DNA from: SZUA-584 sp964607965
GTDB lineage: Bacteria; Bacillota; Clostridia; Christensenellales; SZUA-584
DNA length: 28,045 nt
Reading direction: 5' to 3'
NCBI GenBank assembly: GCA_964607965.1
Contig: CAZSMH010000015.1
Coordinates: 1-28,045, forward strand
The position numbers and the translations under genes are program-made. Of the stretch, positions 1 through 7,574 are shown piece by piece. The first letter of the stretch is position 1, and the number at the start of each line of letters is the position of its first letter. A model generated the notes under the pieces. That model saw only the letters and a program-made list of their open reading frames with translations. It was not told the DNA's origin and made no database searches.

Positions 1-1
1 C

Positions 2-36
2 AAGCCGGTCATTTAACGGGAAATGGCCGGCTTTTT
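2..36 (+). terminator. Intrinsic terminator of an upstream gene
   Basis: A 13-bp stem pairs positions 2-14 with 21-33 (one G-T pair), closes a short loop and runs into five T's at 32-36. It would end a plus-strand transcript that enters from the left edge; the gene itself is outside the window. Confidence 0.85.
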
Positions 37-158
37 ATTGCCCGCCCGAACGGTAAAGGAATAAAAAATATAATAATTTGATTAATGCCGATAATATTTT
101 TTTATCGTTATAACAAAGTTCGGTTCGACAGTGCCATTCGCCATTTTACCGCTTTTTG

Positions 159-189
159 TTGTAATTACGGGAACATGTGATAATATAAT
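159..189 (+). promoter_or_regulatory. Candidate sigma-A promoter for the M15 peptidase gene
   Basis: A perfect -10 box TATAAT lies at 184-189. The best -35 candidate is TTGTAA at 159-164, with a long 19-bp spacer, so the -35 assignment is weak. The predicted start of transcription is about 35 bp upstream of the start codon. Confidence 0.45.
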
Positions 190-228
190 ACTTATCGGTT
201 CTGCAGCAAAAAGCATCGGGAGTTTTAT

Positions 229-1443
229 ATGTATAAAAAAGCATTGTCGGTTTTATTAGCGCTGTTGTTTTTATTGCCTTTAGGGCGAACTGCTTTGGCT
301 ACGGAAGAAGATTATTCGGCAGTGCCGTCCGGTACGGTTATTTTTGCAAAAGAGTCTGCGGAGTTTTCAATCATTACACCAGAGAGCGTTTATAGCATAA
401 GCGTTTACGCAAACAATAAATCGTGCGGAAAAGCGGAGCAGATAGAAACTAAAGAAGGGAAAAAATTCTGGCAGGCGTCGGCCGTTATAGAAAAAAGCGG
501 CAGCTGCAAGATATCCTTTAAAGCTTATTCGGATAAAGGAAAACTGCTAAAAAGCTTCGGGACGCTTAACATATTAGTCAGGCACCTGCTTCCGGAAACG
601 CAAAGACCGATTATTATGGACTGCGACAGGGTTGTGCTTATAAGCACCCCGCCCGAACATTGCGGACAAAAACAGCGAGAATACGGATTTTTATTAGGGA
701 CGGATATGTTTGACCTGTCACTTAAAATAGAATCTAATAAGCTAATAAGAGGTCAGATGAACAAGCTTGTCACCGGGCTTTCTCCCAATACGCAGTATTA
801 TTATCGTCCGTACGTGAAGACGTCATCGGGTACAATAAAAGGTTTTATACTATCATTTACGACGCCGGAAAAGAGGGTTTGGACGGCGGAGGATGCGATT
901 TTTGAAAATGATGCTGACAGATATCGATACATTTTTGGAGCCGAAACAAAATATTATAAAAAGGAAAGCCCGCCTTTTGGGTTTGTTGGCAGATCCGAAT
1001 CTGACGATCACCTTGTAAAAGTGGAGGTCCCTATTTGGAAAAAGTCTGGTAGCAGGAGAGTGGCTGAAAAATGGTCGTTTAAAATCCATTATAAGCTGGA
1101 AAACAACATTAAAGCCATATTTGATGAGATATTCGCTCTTGATATTAAATTTCCGATTATGAAGCTTTATACTTTCGAATACAGAACAATAAACGGCCCC
1201 GGGCTGAAGGGAAGTACAATTTTGTCACATCATAGCTTCGGCACTGCTATTGATATCAATAAAAAATATAATAAGTTTTACAGCAGCAAGGATAAAAGGG
1301 ACCCGAAAAGCCCATATACAATACCGCCGGAGGTTATAAGTATTTTTGAGAAATACGGATGGGACTGGGGCGGCAATTTAAAAGAAGGCCTTGACACCAT
1401 GCATTTTCAATACCTGGGTCTTGACCTTACAGAGGACAATTAG
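229..1443 (+). CDS. Secreted M15-family D-alanyl-D-alanine carboxypeptidase (VanY-like)
   Basis: Predicted zinc peptidase that trims the stem peptide of peptidoglycan outside the membrane. Residues 1-24 form a classical signal peptide (two Lys, a Leu-rich core, cleavage after ALA). Residues about 120-215 resemble a fibronectin type III-like beta domain, ending in a typical 'TGLSPNTQYYY' strand and 'FTTPE'. The C-terminal part carries the M15_4 signature: His335-x2-Gly338-x-Ala340-x-Asp342 (two zinc ligands) and His392 in 'TMHFQ' near the C-terminus (third ligand). The 404-residue length is long for the family because of the N-terminal beta region. The ATG follows a GGGAG site (217-221). It is a single-gene unit bounded by a left-hand terminator and the hairpin at 1469. 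The fold and zinc site are clear; the exact bond cut (D-Ala-D-Ala versus another stem-peptide bond) is inferred from the family. Confidence 0.85.
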   Translation: MYKKALSVLLALLFLLPLGRTALATEEDYSAVPSGTVIFAKESAEFSIITPESVYSISVYANNKSCGKAEQIETKEGKKFWQASAVIEKSGSCKISFKAYSDKGKLLKSFGTLNILVRHLLPETQRPIIMDCDRVVLISTPPEHCGQKQREYGFLLGTDMFDLSLKIESNKLIRGQMNKLVTGLSPNTQYYYRPYVKTSSGTIKGFILSFTTPEKRVWTAEDAIFENDADRYRYIFGAETKYYKKESPPFGFVGRSESDDHLVKVEVPIWKKSGSRRVAEKWSFKIHYKLENNIKAIFDEIFALDIKFPIMKLYTFEYRTINGPGLKGSTILSHHSFGTAIDINKKYNKFYSSKDKRDPKSPYTIPPEVISIFEKYGWDWGGNLKEGLDTMHFQYLGLDLTEDN

Positions 1444-1462
1444 GTTTAATTGTTTTAACAGA

Positions 1463-1489
1463 TAAAAACAGAGGGAATACGTCCCTCTG
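1463..1489 (-). terminator. Terminator of the dnaX-ybaB-recR operon (bidirectional hairpin)
   Basis: A perfect 8-bp stem (1469-1476 with 1482-1489) and 5-nt loop. On the minus strand it is followed by TTTTTATC, which suits termination just after the DUF2508 gene. On the plus strand it is followed by a less regular T-rich stretch and may also end the peptidase transcript. Confidence 0.8.
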
Positions 1490-1510
1490 CATATGCTTTT
1501 CTTTAAAATG

Positions 1511-1699
1511 TCAAGCCTGTTCGATATATTCGGCTCTTGCTTTTTTTAGCATATATACATATTTCTTTTTGGCGGCTTCCATATCATATATAGCGAAATC
1601 CACAAGATCGGGGTCTGCCACGTTTTCGAAATAATTTTCTGCGGCCTGCCAGTCGGCATAAGCGCGCTTTACATCATAATAATACGCGTTTTCTTCCAT
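1511..1699 (-). CDS. DUF2508 (YaaL-like) small protein downstream of recR
   Basis: A 62-residue, mostly helical and charged protein rich in Tyr and Ala, with no signal peptide or membrane span. Its size, its composition (an N-terminal 'DVKRAY' helix, then a central acidic helix) and its place directly after recR match the DUF2508 family, to which Bacillus subtilis YaaL belongs; the function is not known. The ATG has an AGGAGG site 7 nt upstream (1705-1710 on the plus strand). It lies 62 nt behind recR on the same strand and ends just before the operon terminator, so it is the last gene of the dnaX-ybaB-recR unit. The family assignment rests on pattern and context, not on a search. Confidence 0.8.
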   Translation of the reverse strand: MEENAYYYDVKRAYADWQAAENYFENVADPDLVDFAIYDMEAAKKKYVYMLKKARAEYIEQA

Positions 1700-1761
1700 A
1701 CACTACCTCCTGCATTGGTTGTGCTGTCCATTATTGACTAAAACGCGCAATTATATACGTT

Positions 1762-2367
1762 CTAATATGCTGTGCGTCCTTCTATAGCCCGCAGTAAAGT
1801 CACCTCGTCCGTATATTCAAGGTCGGCTCCGACGGGTACCCCATGTGCGATTCGCGTAATTTTAGCTACAAGAGGACGTATTGTTTTTGCGATATAAGCA
1901 GCTGTGGCTGTACCCGCCACATCGGGATTGGTAGCAAGTATCACCTCGTTGACGTTGCCGCCGGCAAGACGGTCTAAAAGACCGGTTATGTTTATATCAT
2001 CCGGACCTACGCCGTCCATAGGAGATATAACGCCGTGCAGCACATGATAAACACCCTTGTATTCGCGTGTTTTCTCTATTGCAAGCACGTCCCTTATGTC
2101 CGAAACCACGCAAATGCAAGCGGTGTCACGCCTGCTGTCCGCACAGACCGAGCATAAATCATCGCCCTTCTGCATAAGATTGCCGCAAGCGGGGCATTTT
2201 GCCGCTTTATTTTTGGCGTTTGCAAGGTCTTTGGCGAATTCCTCCACCTCCGCATCGTCCATGCGTATCACATAAAAAGCCAGACGCTGCGCGGTCTTAT
2301 GTCCAATGCCGGGAAGCTTGGAAAACTGATTGATCAGGCGCATTACCGGTTCGATTATCTGATTCAA
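1762..2367 (-). CDS. recR: Recombination mediator protein RecR
   Basis: Toroidal DNA-binding protein that works with RecF/RecO to load RecA at single-stranded gaps. 201 residues, the normal RecR length. In order: the N-terminal helix-hairpin-helix region ('LPGIGHKTAQRLAF'), the Cys4 zinc finger (CPAC ... CSVC around residues 58-75), and the Toprim domain beginning 'ICVVSDIRDVLAIE', with the 'H-G-VISPMDGVGP' loop. The reading frame starts with TTG: no ATG lies at this position, and an AGGAGGG site sits inside the last codons of ybaB about 11 nt upstream. The TTG is 2 nt after the ybaB stop, so translation is probably coupled. The order dnaX-ybaB-recR is one of the most conserved in bacteria. 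Confidence 0.97.
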   Translation of the reverse strand: MNQIIEPVMRLINQFSKLPGIGHKTAQRLAFYVIRMDDAEVEEFAKDLANAKNKAAKCPACGNLMQKGDDLCSVCADSRRDTACICVVSDIRDVLAIEKTREYKGVYHVLHGVISPMDGVGPDDINITGLLDRLAGGNVNEVILATNPDVAGTATAAYIAKTIRPLVAKITRIAHGVPVGADLEYTDEVTLLRAIEGRTAY

Positions 2368-2369
2368 GG

Positions 2370-2711
2370 CTATAACAACCCTCCTAAATTCATGCCGCCC
2401 GTTATACCGCTTAGTTTCTGCTGCATCATTTCCTCCGCTTTTGCCAGTGCTTCATTGACTGCGGCAGTGATAAGGTCCTCCAGCATTTCTATATCATCAG
2501 GGTCAACCGCTTCTTGAGATATTTTTATACTTAAAATCTTTTTTGCGCCGTTGGCACATACCGTTACCGCGCCGCCGCCCGCTGAAGCCTCTACCTCTGT
2601 CTTCTCGACTTCGGCCTGGGCCGCCGCCATATCTGCCTGCATCTGCTGCGCTTTAGCCAGCATTGAGCCCATGTTCATGCCGCCTCCGCCGAATGATTTT
2701 CTTTTTGCCAT
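2370..2711 (-). CDS. ybaB: YbaB/EbfC-family nucleoid-associated protein
   Basis: Small dimeric DNA-binding protein of the YbaB/EbfC family, 113 residues. The N-terminus is Gly/Met rich, followed by a long helix ('MLAKAQQMQADMAAAQAEVE'), a central beta region ('GGGAVTVCANGAKKILSIKI') and a C-terminal helix ending in a Gly/Met/Leu tail, all typical. An AGGAGG site precedes the ATG. It lies 13 nt after dnaX and 2 nt before recR in one minus-strand operon. The family role is nucleoid binding; the biological role in Clostridia is less settled. Confidence 0.95.
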   Translation of the reverse strand: MAKRKSFGGGGMNMGSMLAKAQQMQADMAAAQAEVEKTEVEASAGGGAVTVCANGAKKILSIKISQEAVDPDDIEMLEDLITAAVNEALAKAEEMMQQKLSGITGGMNLGGLL

Positions 2712-2724
2712 AAAAACCTCCTGT

Positions 2725-4305
2725 TTAGACTTTTTCTATTTCATTAACGCCAAACAAAGCGTATATTCCTGTGTCACCGGGTTTTGTTTCTTCTGCCTCG
2801 GTTACTATACGGACAGAAACAGGTTCATCCGATATTTTTGCCAAAGCGCTCTCAATCGTTTTTTGAACGGCCGACTGCTGCAGATACTCCGCTGCCAGAA
2901 CAGCGTCACTGCAGAATATTATTTCCAATACACCGCCGTGTTTTCTCGCGGAAGATGCTTTTGCTGCATACGGGTACACGGGATATGCGTCCTCTTTTAG
3001 CACGCTTAGCATCTTGCCTAGCAGCGCATTTGCGTCCTGATCATCAGCAGGGGAACCGCTTTTTGTTTCCGGAACTTTCGCAGTTGTTCGAGCAGCTGGT
3101 TTTTTTTGCGGTTTTGGTTCTGCAGTTTTTTCAGAGGCTTTCAGACTGCTCAAATCGGTATGCTGTATATTTTGCAGGCGCTGTTCAAGCGCATTAAGGC
3201 GTGCCTCCAGCTTTTCAATTCTTAGCGAATCAGAGGTCAAAGAGTCGTCCTCGGGGCACATAATGTCCATTACTGCCGTTTCAAGCACTATGTCCGCTCG
3301 AAGGTTCTGTCTCATTTCGTACTCTTTTTGAATAAGAATATTCAATGCCCGTATGCAGGCGTCTTTGCCCAGCTTTTTGGCATAAGATTCAAAATATCCG
3401 TCTCCCGCAGCTCCTGCACCTACCGATATCCACATCATGCGCCTGAAAGCGTCAGCCAGCGACTTTATAAGCGCATGAGTATCCGCCCCCGACCAAAGCA
3501 GAGCGGAAAGCTGCTTGAGGGCGCTTTTCTCATCGTATTGCGCTATTGCGCCGATAAGCGAGCGCACGTGTTCTAAATCGCCGCCGCCCAATGCGGCAGA
3601 AACATTGTTTACATTGATATCGCCGAAAGACATGCATTGGTCAAGTATACTTAGCGCATCCCGCATACCGCCCTCAGCGGCGCGTGCTATAGCGTCAAGC
3701 GCGGCTGTTTCGTATACGCATCCTTCCGCTTCGGAAACCTTTTTAAGCCGGGCGGCTATATCCTCGGCCGATATGCGCCTGAAATCGAACCGCTGGCAGC
3801 GTGAAAGTATGGTGGGGGGAAGCTTGTGCGGCTCGGTTGTCGCCAGTATGAATATAACATGAGAAGGAGGTTCCTCAAGCGTTTTTAGGAGCGCGTTAAA
3901 CGCCCCCTTAGAGAGCATATGCACCTCGTCTATTATATAAACTTTATACCTGCCGACAGCCGGCAGCAGGTTGACACGGTCGCGCAAGTCACGCACACTG
4001 TCAACCCCGTTGTTTGAAGCGGCATCTATCTCCACTATGTCCATTAGGGAATCATCCAAAGACTGTCTGCATATATCGCATTTGCCGCACGGCTCGGCGC
4101 CTTGCCTTGATACGCAGTTTACCGCGCGCGCAAATATCTTTGCAAGACTTGTTTTGCCGGTTCCCCGCGGGCCTGAAAAAAGATACGCATGGGCGATACG
4201 GTTATTCTCTATTTGTCCTGTAAGCACTTTTACTATATGTGCCTGCCCTGAAACCTCGTCAAACCGCGCAGGCCGCCAGGTACGGTACAAAGCTCTGTAC
4301 GCCAT
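2725..4305 (-). CDS. dnaX: DNA polymerase III subunit gamma/tau
   Basis: AAA+ ATPase of the clamp-loader complex. Visible motifs: Walker A GPRGTGKTS at residues 45-53; zinc-binding cysteines 64, 73, 76 and 79; Walker B 'IIDEVHM' at about 124-130; sensor-1 'FILATTEPHKLP'; and the arginine-finger region 'TILSRCQRFDFR'. From about residue 370 there is a coiled-coil-like segment, then a Lys/Ala/Pro-rich linker (about 390-425) and a C-terminal tau-like domain. 526 residues is normal. The ATG has an AGGAGG site 5 nt upstream, and a promoter lies at 4332-4361. It is the first gene of the dnaX-ybaB-recR operon. Codons 400-402 (CAA AAA AAA) form a run of eight A's inside the linker, which could permit slippage to a shorter gamma form (see findings). 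Confidence 0.97.
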   Translation of the reverse strand: MAYRALYRTWRPARFDEVSGQAHIVKVLTGQIENNRIAHAYLFSGPRGTGKTSLAKIFARAVNCVSRQGAEPCGKCDICRQSLDDSLMDIVEIDAASNNGVDSVRDLRDRVNLLPAVGRYKVYIIDEVHMLSKGAFNALLKTLEEPPSHVIFILATTEPHKLPPTILSRCQRFDFRRISAEDIAARLKKVSEAEGCVYETAALDAIARAAEGGMRDALSILDQCMSFGDINVNNVSAALGGGDLEHVRSLIGAIAQYDEKSALKQLSALLWSGADTHALIKSLADAFRRMMWISVGAGAAGDGYFESYAKKLGKDACIRALNILIQKEYEMRQNLRADIVLETAVMDIMCPEDDSLTSDSLRIEKLEARLNALEQRLQNIQHTDLSSLKASEKTAEPKPQKKPAARTTAKVPETKSGSPADDQDANALLGKMLSVLKEDAYPVYPYAAKASSARKHGGVLEIIFCSDAVLAAEYLQQSAVQKTIESALAKISDEPVSVRIVTEAEETKPGDTGIYALFGVNEIEKV

Positions 4306-4331
4306 AATGTCCTCCTGTTTTTTGCGAATCT

Positions 4332-4361
4332 AATATATCATTTTTTTGTATGATTTGTCTA
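4332..4361 (-). promoter_or_regulatory. Sigma-A promoter for dnaX operon
   Basis: On the minus strand: TAGACA (plus-strand 4356-4361), an 18-bp spacer, and TATATT (4332-4337). It is placed about 27 bp before the dnaX start codon and faces away from the promoter at 4362-4389. Confidence 0.6.
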
Positions 4362-4389
4362 TTGAATACCGGGAACAAAAGCTTATATT
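4362..4389 (+). promoter_or_regulatory. Sigma-A promoter for the DUF3221-like lipoprotein gene
   Basis: TTGAAT at 4362-4367, a 16-bp spacer and TATATT at 4384-4389. The predicted transcript start is about 35 nt before the GTG start codon. It is back-to-back with the dnaX promoter. Confidence 0.55.
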
Positions 4390-4430
4390 GCTGCGTCAAT
4401 AAAGTAAGAATAAAAAGAGGATGAATAAAA

Positions 4431-5021
4431 GTGAAAAAAATATGCATTGCGACTATGCTGACAGCGGCGCTGCTGTTTTTAGGATGCAGCGCCCCGGTTG
4501 CCGACAGCGAACTGGTTTCTCCGTTCAATGAAGTTGCGAAGATTCTAAGTTCGGATGTTGAAAAATTGGACGCTAATCTTTCGTACAAACAGATTATAAC
4601 AGAACTTGGAGCCACGCAGGATATTGGCAGCGGTGTTCATATGGCGGTGTATCTTGTTGACTCAAGGTATAACCTGCTGATTTCTTTTGCGGATTTGTCG
4701 GATGTTTGTGAGCTGTCCGGTATAAAGCTGCTGGAAACGCTGGTAAGCGCTGCGGACATAACGGGCAGAGTTACTCATATTTCACAGGCAAAAGACGGTA
4801 TTGTTATGCTTGTGGAGGCGGATGAGCCGAAGACGGGGCAGTACGATAAAGCAAGCGTGCGTGTGGGTAAGGAAACGAGCATAATAAAAGACAATACGGG
4901 CGATGTATTATCTTATTCGGATATAAAGACAGAAGATATGGTGCAGATAGTTTTCGAAGGGCCTGTGGCGGAGTCATATCCAATTCAGGCTAGCGCGCTG
5001 AGCGTTTTTATTATCGGGTGA
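4431..5021 (+). CDS. Lipoprotein with DUF3221-like C-terminal domain
   Basis: 196 residues. The N-terminus (MKK, a hydrophobic core, then 'LFLGC') is a lipobox with Cys19 as the expected lipidated residue, so the mature protein is anchored to the outer face of the membrane. The middle ('YKQIITELGATQDIGSG') resembles the short helix-then-turn segment of BLIP/SmpA-type lipoproteins. Residues about 112-195 look like the OB-fold DUF3221 domain: 'GRVTHI', 'YDKASVRVGKETSI', and the family-like 'GPVAESYPIQASA'. The start is GTG; AGAGGA lies about 10 nt upstream, and an upstream ATG at 4421 is in another frame. It sits alone between two promoters. Membrane anchoring is well supported; function is unknown. 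Confidence 0.75.
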   Translation: MKKICIATMLTAALLFLGCSAPVADSELVSPFNEVAKILSSDVEKLDANLSYKQIITELGATQDIGSGVHMAVYLVDSRYNLLISFADLSDVCELSGIKLLETLVSAADITGRVTHISQAKDGIVMLVEADEPKTGQYDKASVRVGKETSIIKDNTGDVLSYSDIKTEDMVQIVFEGPVAESYPIQASALSVFIIG

Positions 5022-5070
5022 AAACAGACCCCTTCCCCTTATCGTTTATTTCTGGTATTCTTGAATTGTA

Positions 5071-5100
5071 AATAAACGTGACGGAGGTTTATTATTTTTA
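5071..5100 (+). terminator. Weak hairpin after the lipoprotein gene
   Basis: A 7-bp A/T-rich stem (5071-5077 with 5087-5093) is followed by ATTTTTA. It is the only terminator-like structure between the lipoprotein and rodA, and the stem is weak. Confidence 0.3.
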
Positions 5101-5116
5101 ATAAATATGTTATAAT
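5088..5116 (+). promoter_or_regulatory. Extended -10 promoter for rodA
   Basis: TATAAT at 5111-5116 is preceded by TG at 5108-5109 (the extended -10 form TGnTATAAT). The -35 region is poor (TTTATT at 5088-5093, 17-bp spacer). It is placed about 35 bp before the TTG start of rodA. Confidence 0.6.
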
Positions 5117-5150
5117 TTGATAACATATTTGTAATAAAAGAGGTGGCATA

Positions 5151-6383
5151 TTGAAGTTCAGACTAATCGATTCGAGAATGTTCAAATTTATCGACTGGTT
5201 TTTATTTGGCATAATAGTTGTTCTGTCGCTTTTCAGTTTGGTGGCAATTGCCAACGCCCAGTCAGAGCCTCTTGAGGAAGGGACAGGCTCGCTTTCGGAA
5301 GCCATTTCGCAGCTTAATCTGTCTCATGTACTGCAGCAGCTTGCATGGTTTGGGGTAGCGCTGTTTGCCATGTTTATTGTACTGATACCCGACTATCATG
5401 CCATCGGGGAATATTATAAATGGATATATATTATTATCATCGCGCTGCTTGTTTTGGTGCTTATAATCGGAAAGGAAGTTAAAGGCACCGTCGGCTGGTT
5501 CCGTATAGGCGATTCGGGGTTTCAGCCGGCTGAATTAGGCAAAATCGCTATTATTATTATAATGGCGCGTATGATTTCCGAAAAAACGCGCGGCAAAGAC
5601 GGTGGTATAAGGAAGATTAAAGATATACTGCCTATGCTTATCGTTTTTTTAATACCGGTTGGTCTGATATTGCTGCAGCCGGATTATGGCGCAGCAATGG
5701 TCTACGTGTTTACATTTTTCTCTATGCTTTTTATTGCCCGAACCAGCATAAAGCTGATACTGGGAATGGTAGCGTCCGCAGCAGCTTTAGCGCCGCTGCT
5801 GCTGTTAGGATGGCAGAAGACAAGAATTGATGTTTTCTTATATACTTTTTTCGGGGTTGTGCCGGAGGGCACAACGCAGGAAGAAATTGCACGGAGTGCG
5901 TTTCAGTCGCTGCAAGCTAAAACTGCTGTCGGCGCCGGTCAGATTACCGGCAGAGGTCTTTTTTCAATGGGCGGGGCGGGACAGCTTACGAATATACCTG
6001 AAAAACACACAGATTTTATTTTTGCATCAACGGCAGAATCAATCGGGTTTATAGGCACTGTGTTTTTGACATTGTTGTTCTTTATACTGCTTTTCCGCAC
6101 TATGTACCTTGCAACCAAGGCAAAAGACGAATTTGGAACGCTTATTATTTTCGGTGTCGCGGCAATGACGCTGTTTCATGTATTTGAAAACATTGCCATG
6201 AATATAGGTGTAATGCCTATCACAGGCATTACTCTTCCTTTTTTCAGCTACGGAGGTTCAAGTTTGCTAACAAACATGATTGCCTTCGGGTTGGTAATAA
6301 ACGTAAGCATGCGACGACAAAACTGGGGCACAAGCAAGCTTACAGGGGGCGGAATGCGTGGAAAACTGGGACGCGGATATTAA
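5151..6383 (+). CDS. rodA: SEDS-family peptidoglycan polymerase RodA
   Basis: Polytopic membrane glycosyltransferase that polymerises lipid II for cell elongation, paired with a class B PBP. 410 residues with about ten hydrophobic spans. Family landmarks: 'FQPAELGKIAII' (usual FQPSE motif), 'LQPDYGAAMV', the extracellular 'PEKHTDFIFA' segment with the conserved Asp of SEDS proteins, and 'MPITGITLPFFSYGGSS' near the end. The RodA rather than FtsW call rests on the elongation-type 'HTDFIFA' and 'PITGI-LPF-SYGGSS' wording and the lack of a long FtsW N-terminus. A SpoVE/FtsW-type role cannot be fully excluded. The start is TTG with a GAGGTGG site 7 nt upstream. The last codons overlap the following nitroreductase gene by 26 nt. 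A partner PBP2 is encoded at 20368. Confidence 0.9.
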   Translation: MKFRLIDSRMFKFIDWFLFGIIVVLSLFSLVAIANAQSEPLEEGTGSLSEAISQLNLSHVLQQLAWFGVALFAMFIVLIPDYHAIGEYYKWIYIIIIALLVLVLIIGKEVKGTVGWFRIGDSGFQPAELGKIAIIIIMARMISEKTRGKDGGIRKIKDILPMLIVFLIPVGLILLQPDYGAAMVYVFTFFSMLFIARTSIKLILGMVASAAALAPLLLLGWQKTRIDVFLYTFFGVVPEGTTQEEIARSAFQSLQAKTAVGAGQITGRGLFSMGGAGQLTNIPEKHTDFIFASTAESIGFIGTVFLTLLFFILLFRTMYLATKAKDEFGTLIIFGVAAMTLFHVFENIAMNIGVMPITGITLPFFSYGGSSLLTNMIAFGLVINVSMRRQNWGTSKLTGGGMRGKLGRGY

Positions 6384-7197
6384 TGAAGTAATTAAAAACA
6401 GAAAATCTATACGCTCGTATGACGGTTATCCGCTTGCGCCAAAAGATATATCAGAAATGGAGGCGTTCTTTACTGTTGCCGAGAAAAACCCGTTCGGGGC
6501 AGAGGTAAGGCTTTCGATAATAAAAACAGGCAGACAGAAACTCGGGACATACGGTTTTATAAAAGGCGCAAAAACATTCTTTGGAGGCTGCGTAAAAAAA
6601 GGCGGACACGATTTGGAGGGATTCGGCTATTCTTTTGAAAAGGTTATATTATTTGCTGCTTCAAAAGGGTTTGGTACGTGCTGGCTCGGAGGGACATACA
6701 GCCGCTCCGATGCCGGCAAGCTTTTACAGCCCCGCGATGAGTATCTGCCAGCTGTGTCGCCGATAGGCATTGCGGCCGATAAGAAAACGCTTACTGAGAA
6801 AATTGTTGCGGCAGGGGCGGGAGCAAAAAACCGCAAGGATTTCGGAGAACTTTTCTTTGCCGGGGATTTTTCAACGCCGCTTGTTCTTGAAAACTGTGCA
6901 ATAAAAACGTGTCTTGAGATGGTGCGGTTAGGGCCGTCAGCGTCCAACAGGCAGCCGTGGCGCGTTATTGTTGAGGGGCAAACCTGCCATTTTTACATGA
7001 TGCGCGAAAATCACTACGCCGGCAACAATCTCTTCGGCTTCTGCATGCAGAGGATAGACCTTGGGATTGCGGCGTGTCACTTTGAGCTTGCGGCAAAGCA
7101 CACGGGGCTTTCGGGCAGCATTGTTTTTAAAGACCCGGAACTGCTTACAGATAAGCAGAAAAGTAAAGGGCTTTGCTACAGCTTTACATGGCGTTAA
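6358..7197 (+). CDS. Nitroreductase-like flavoprotein (TM1586 type)
   Basis: 279 residues. The N-terminus 'VIKNRKSIRSY' is the FMN-phosphate-binding start of nitroreductase-fold proteins. 'FGTCWLGGTYSRS' and 'RLGPSASNRQPWRV' are also family motifs, in the order expected for the double-domain TM1586_NiRdase group (Pfam PF14512). The gene would encode an FMN-dependent oxidoreductase; its substrate is unknown. The frame begins with GTG inside the end of rodA (26-nt overlap), and a GGGGGCGG stretch at 6345-6352 could serve as ribosome site. No later start would keep the 'RKSIRSY' motif, so the overlapping start is preferred. Its stop overlaps the stop of the minus-strand DUF4363 gene by 4 nt (TTAA at 7194-7197). 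Confidence 0.82.
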   Translation: MENWDADINEVIKNRKSIRSYDGYPLAPKDISEMEAFFTVAEKNPFGAEVRLSIIKTGRQKLGTYGFIKGAKTFFGGCVKKGGHDLEGFGYSFEKVILFAASKGFGTCWLGGTYSRSDAGKLLQPRDEYLPAVSPIGIAADKKTLTEKIVAAGAGAKNRKDFGELFFAGDFSTPLVLENCAIKTCLEMVRLGPSASNRQPWRVIVEGQTCHFYMMRENHYAGNNLFGFCMQRIDLGIAACHFELAAKHTGLSGSIVFKDPELLTDKQKSKGLCYSFTWR

Positions 7198-7574
7198 AAA
7201 ATATTCTCCCAGCGTACCGAATCTATTTCTTTTAAATGCTCAATATAGTAATCAAATGCTGCAGCTTCGGAAAGGGCTCCTTCTAGATTTTGGATTTTGC
7301 AGAAGCTTATTAAACGCACTGTAGTTGCAGATATCAAGTCAAGCTCCTCATGATCTATAATCGCTCCGTAAATTCTTTTTTCTTTATTCCAGCTTAAATC
7401 TAATGCTTTGGCCGATGCAAGCGCTTTTTCCCAGCTCTCTTCGTGCAGCGCCGCCACAACCGGTTTGAGCAGCATTCTTGTTCTTTCTGTCGCTCTATTT
7501 ATATAAATATTCTGCCACAGCGCTCCGCCTATAAGCAGCAGCAGCAAAACCGCTGTCGTTATCTTTTTAGCCAT
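7194..7574 (-). CDS. DUF4363 family protein
   Basis: 126 residues. Residues 6-22 form a single N-terminal membrane anchor or uncleaved signal; the rest is helical and should face outward. Size, topology and position directly behind a DUF421 gene match the DUF4363 family, which often follows DUF421 in Clostridia. Its start overlaps the end of the DUF421 gene by 8 nt, so the two are translationally coupled. A GGAAG site lies 8 nt upstream of the ATG. The function is unknown; the pairing suggests it works with the DUF421 protein at the membrane. Confidence 0.8.
   Translation of the reverse strand: MAKKITTAVLLLLLIGGALWQNIYINRATERTRMLLKPVVAALHEESWEKALASAKALDLSWNKEKRIYGAIIDHEELDLISATTVRLISFCKIQNLEGALSEAAAFDYYIEHLKEIDSVRWENIF

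Noticed and set aside
2551..3000. Plus-strand frame over ybaB and dnaX
   Set aside because: It is opposite two well-recognised genes and Ser/Phe/Cys-rich in the manner of antisense translation.
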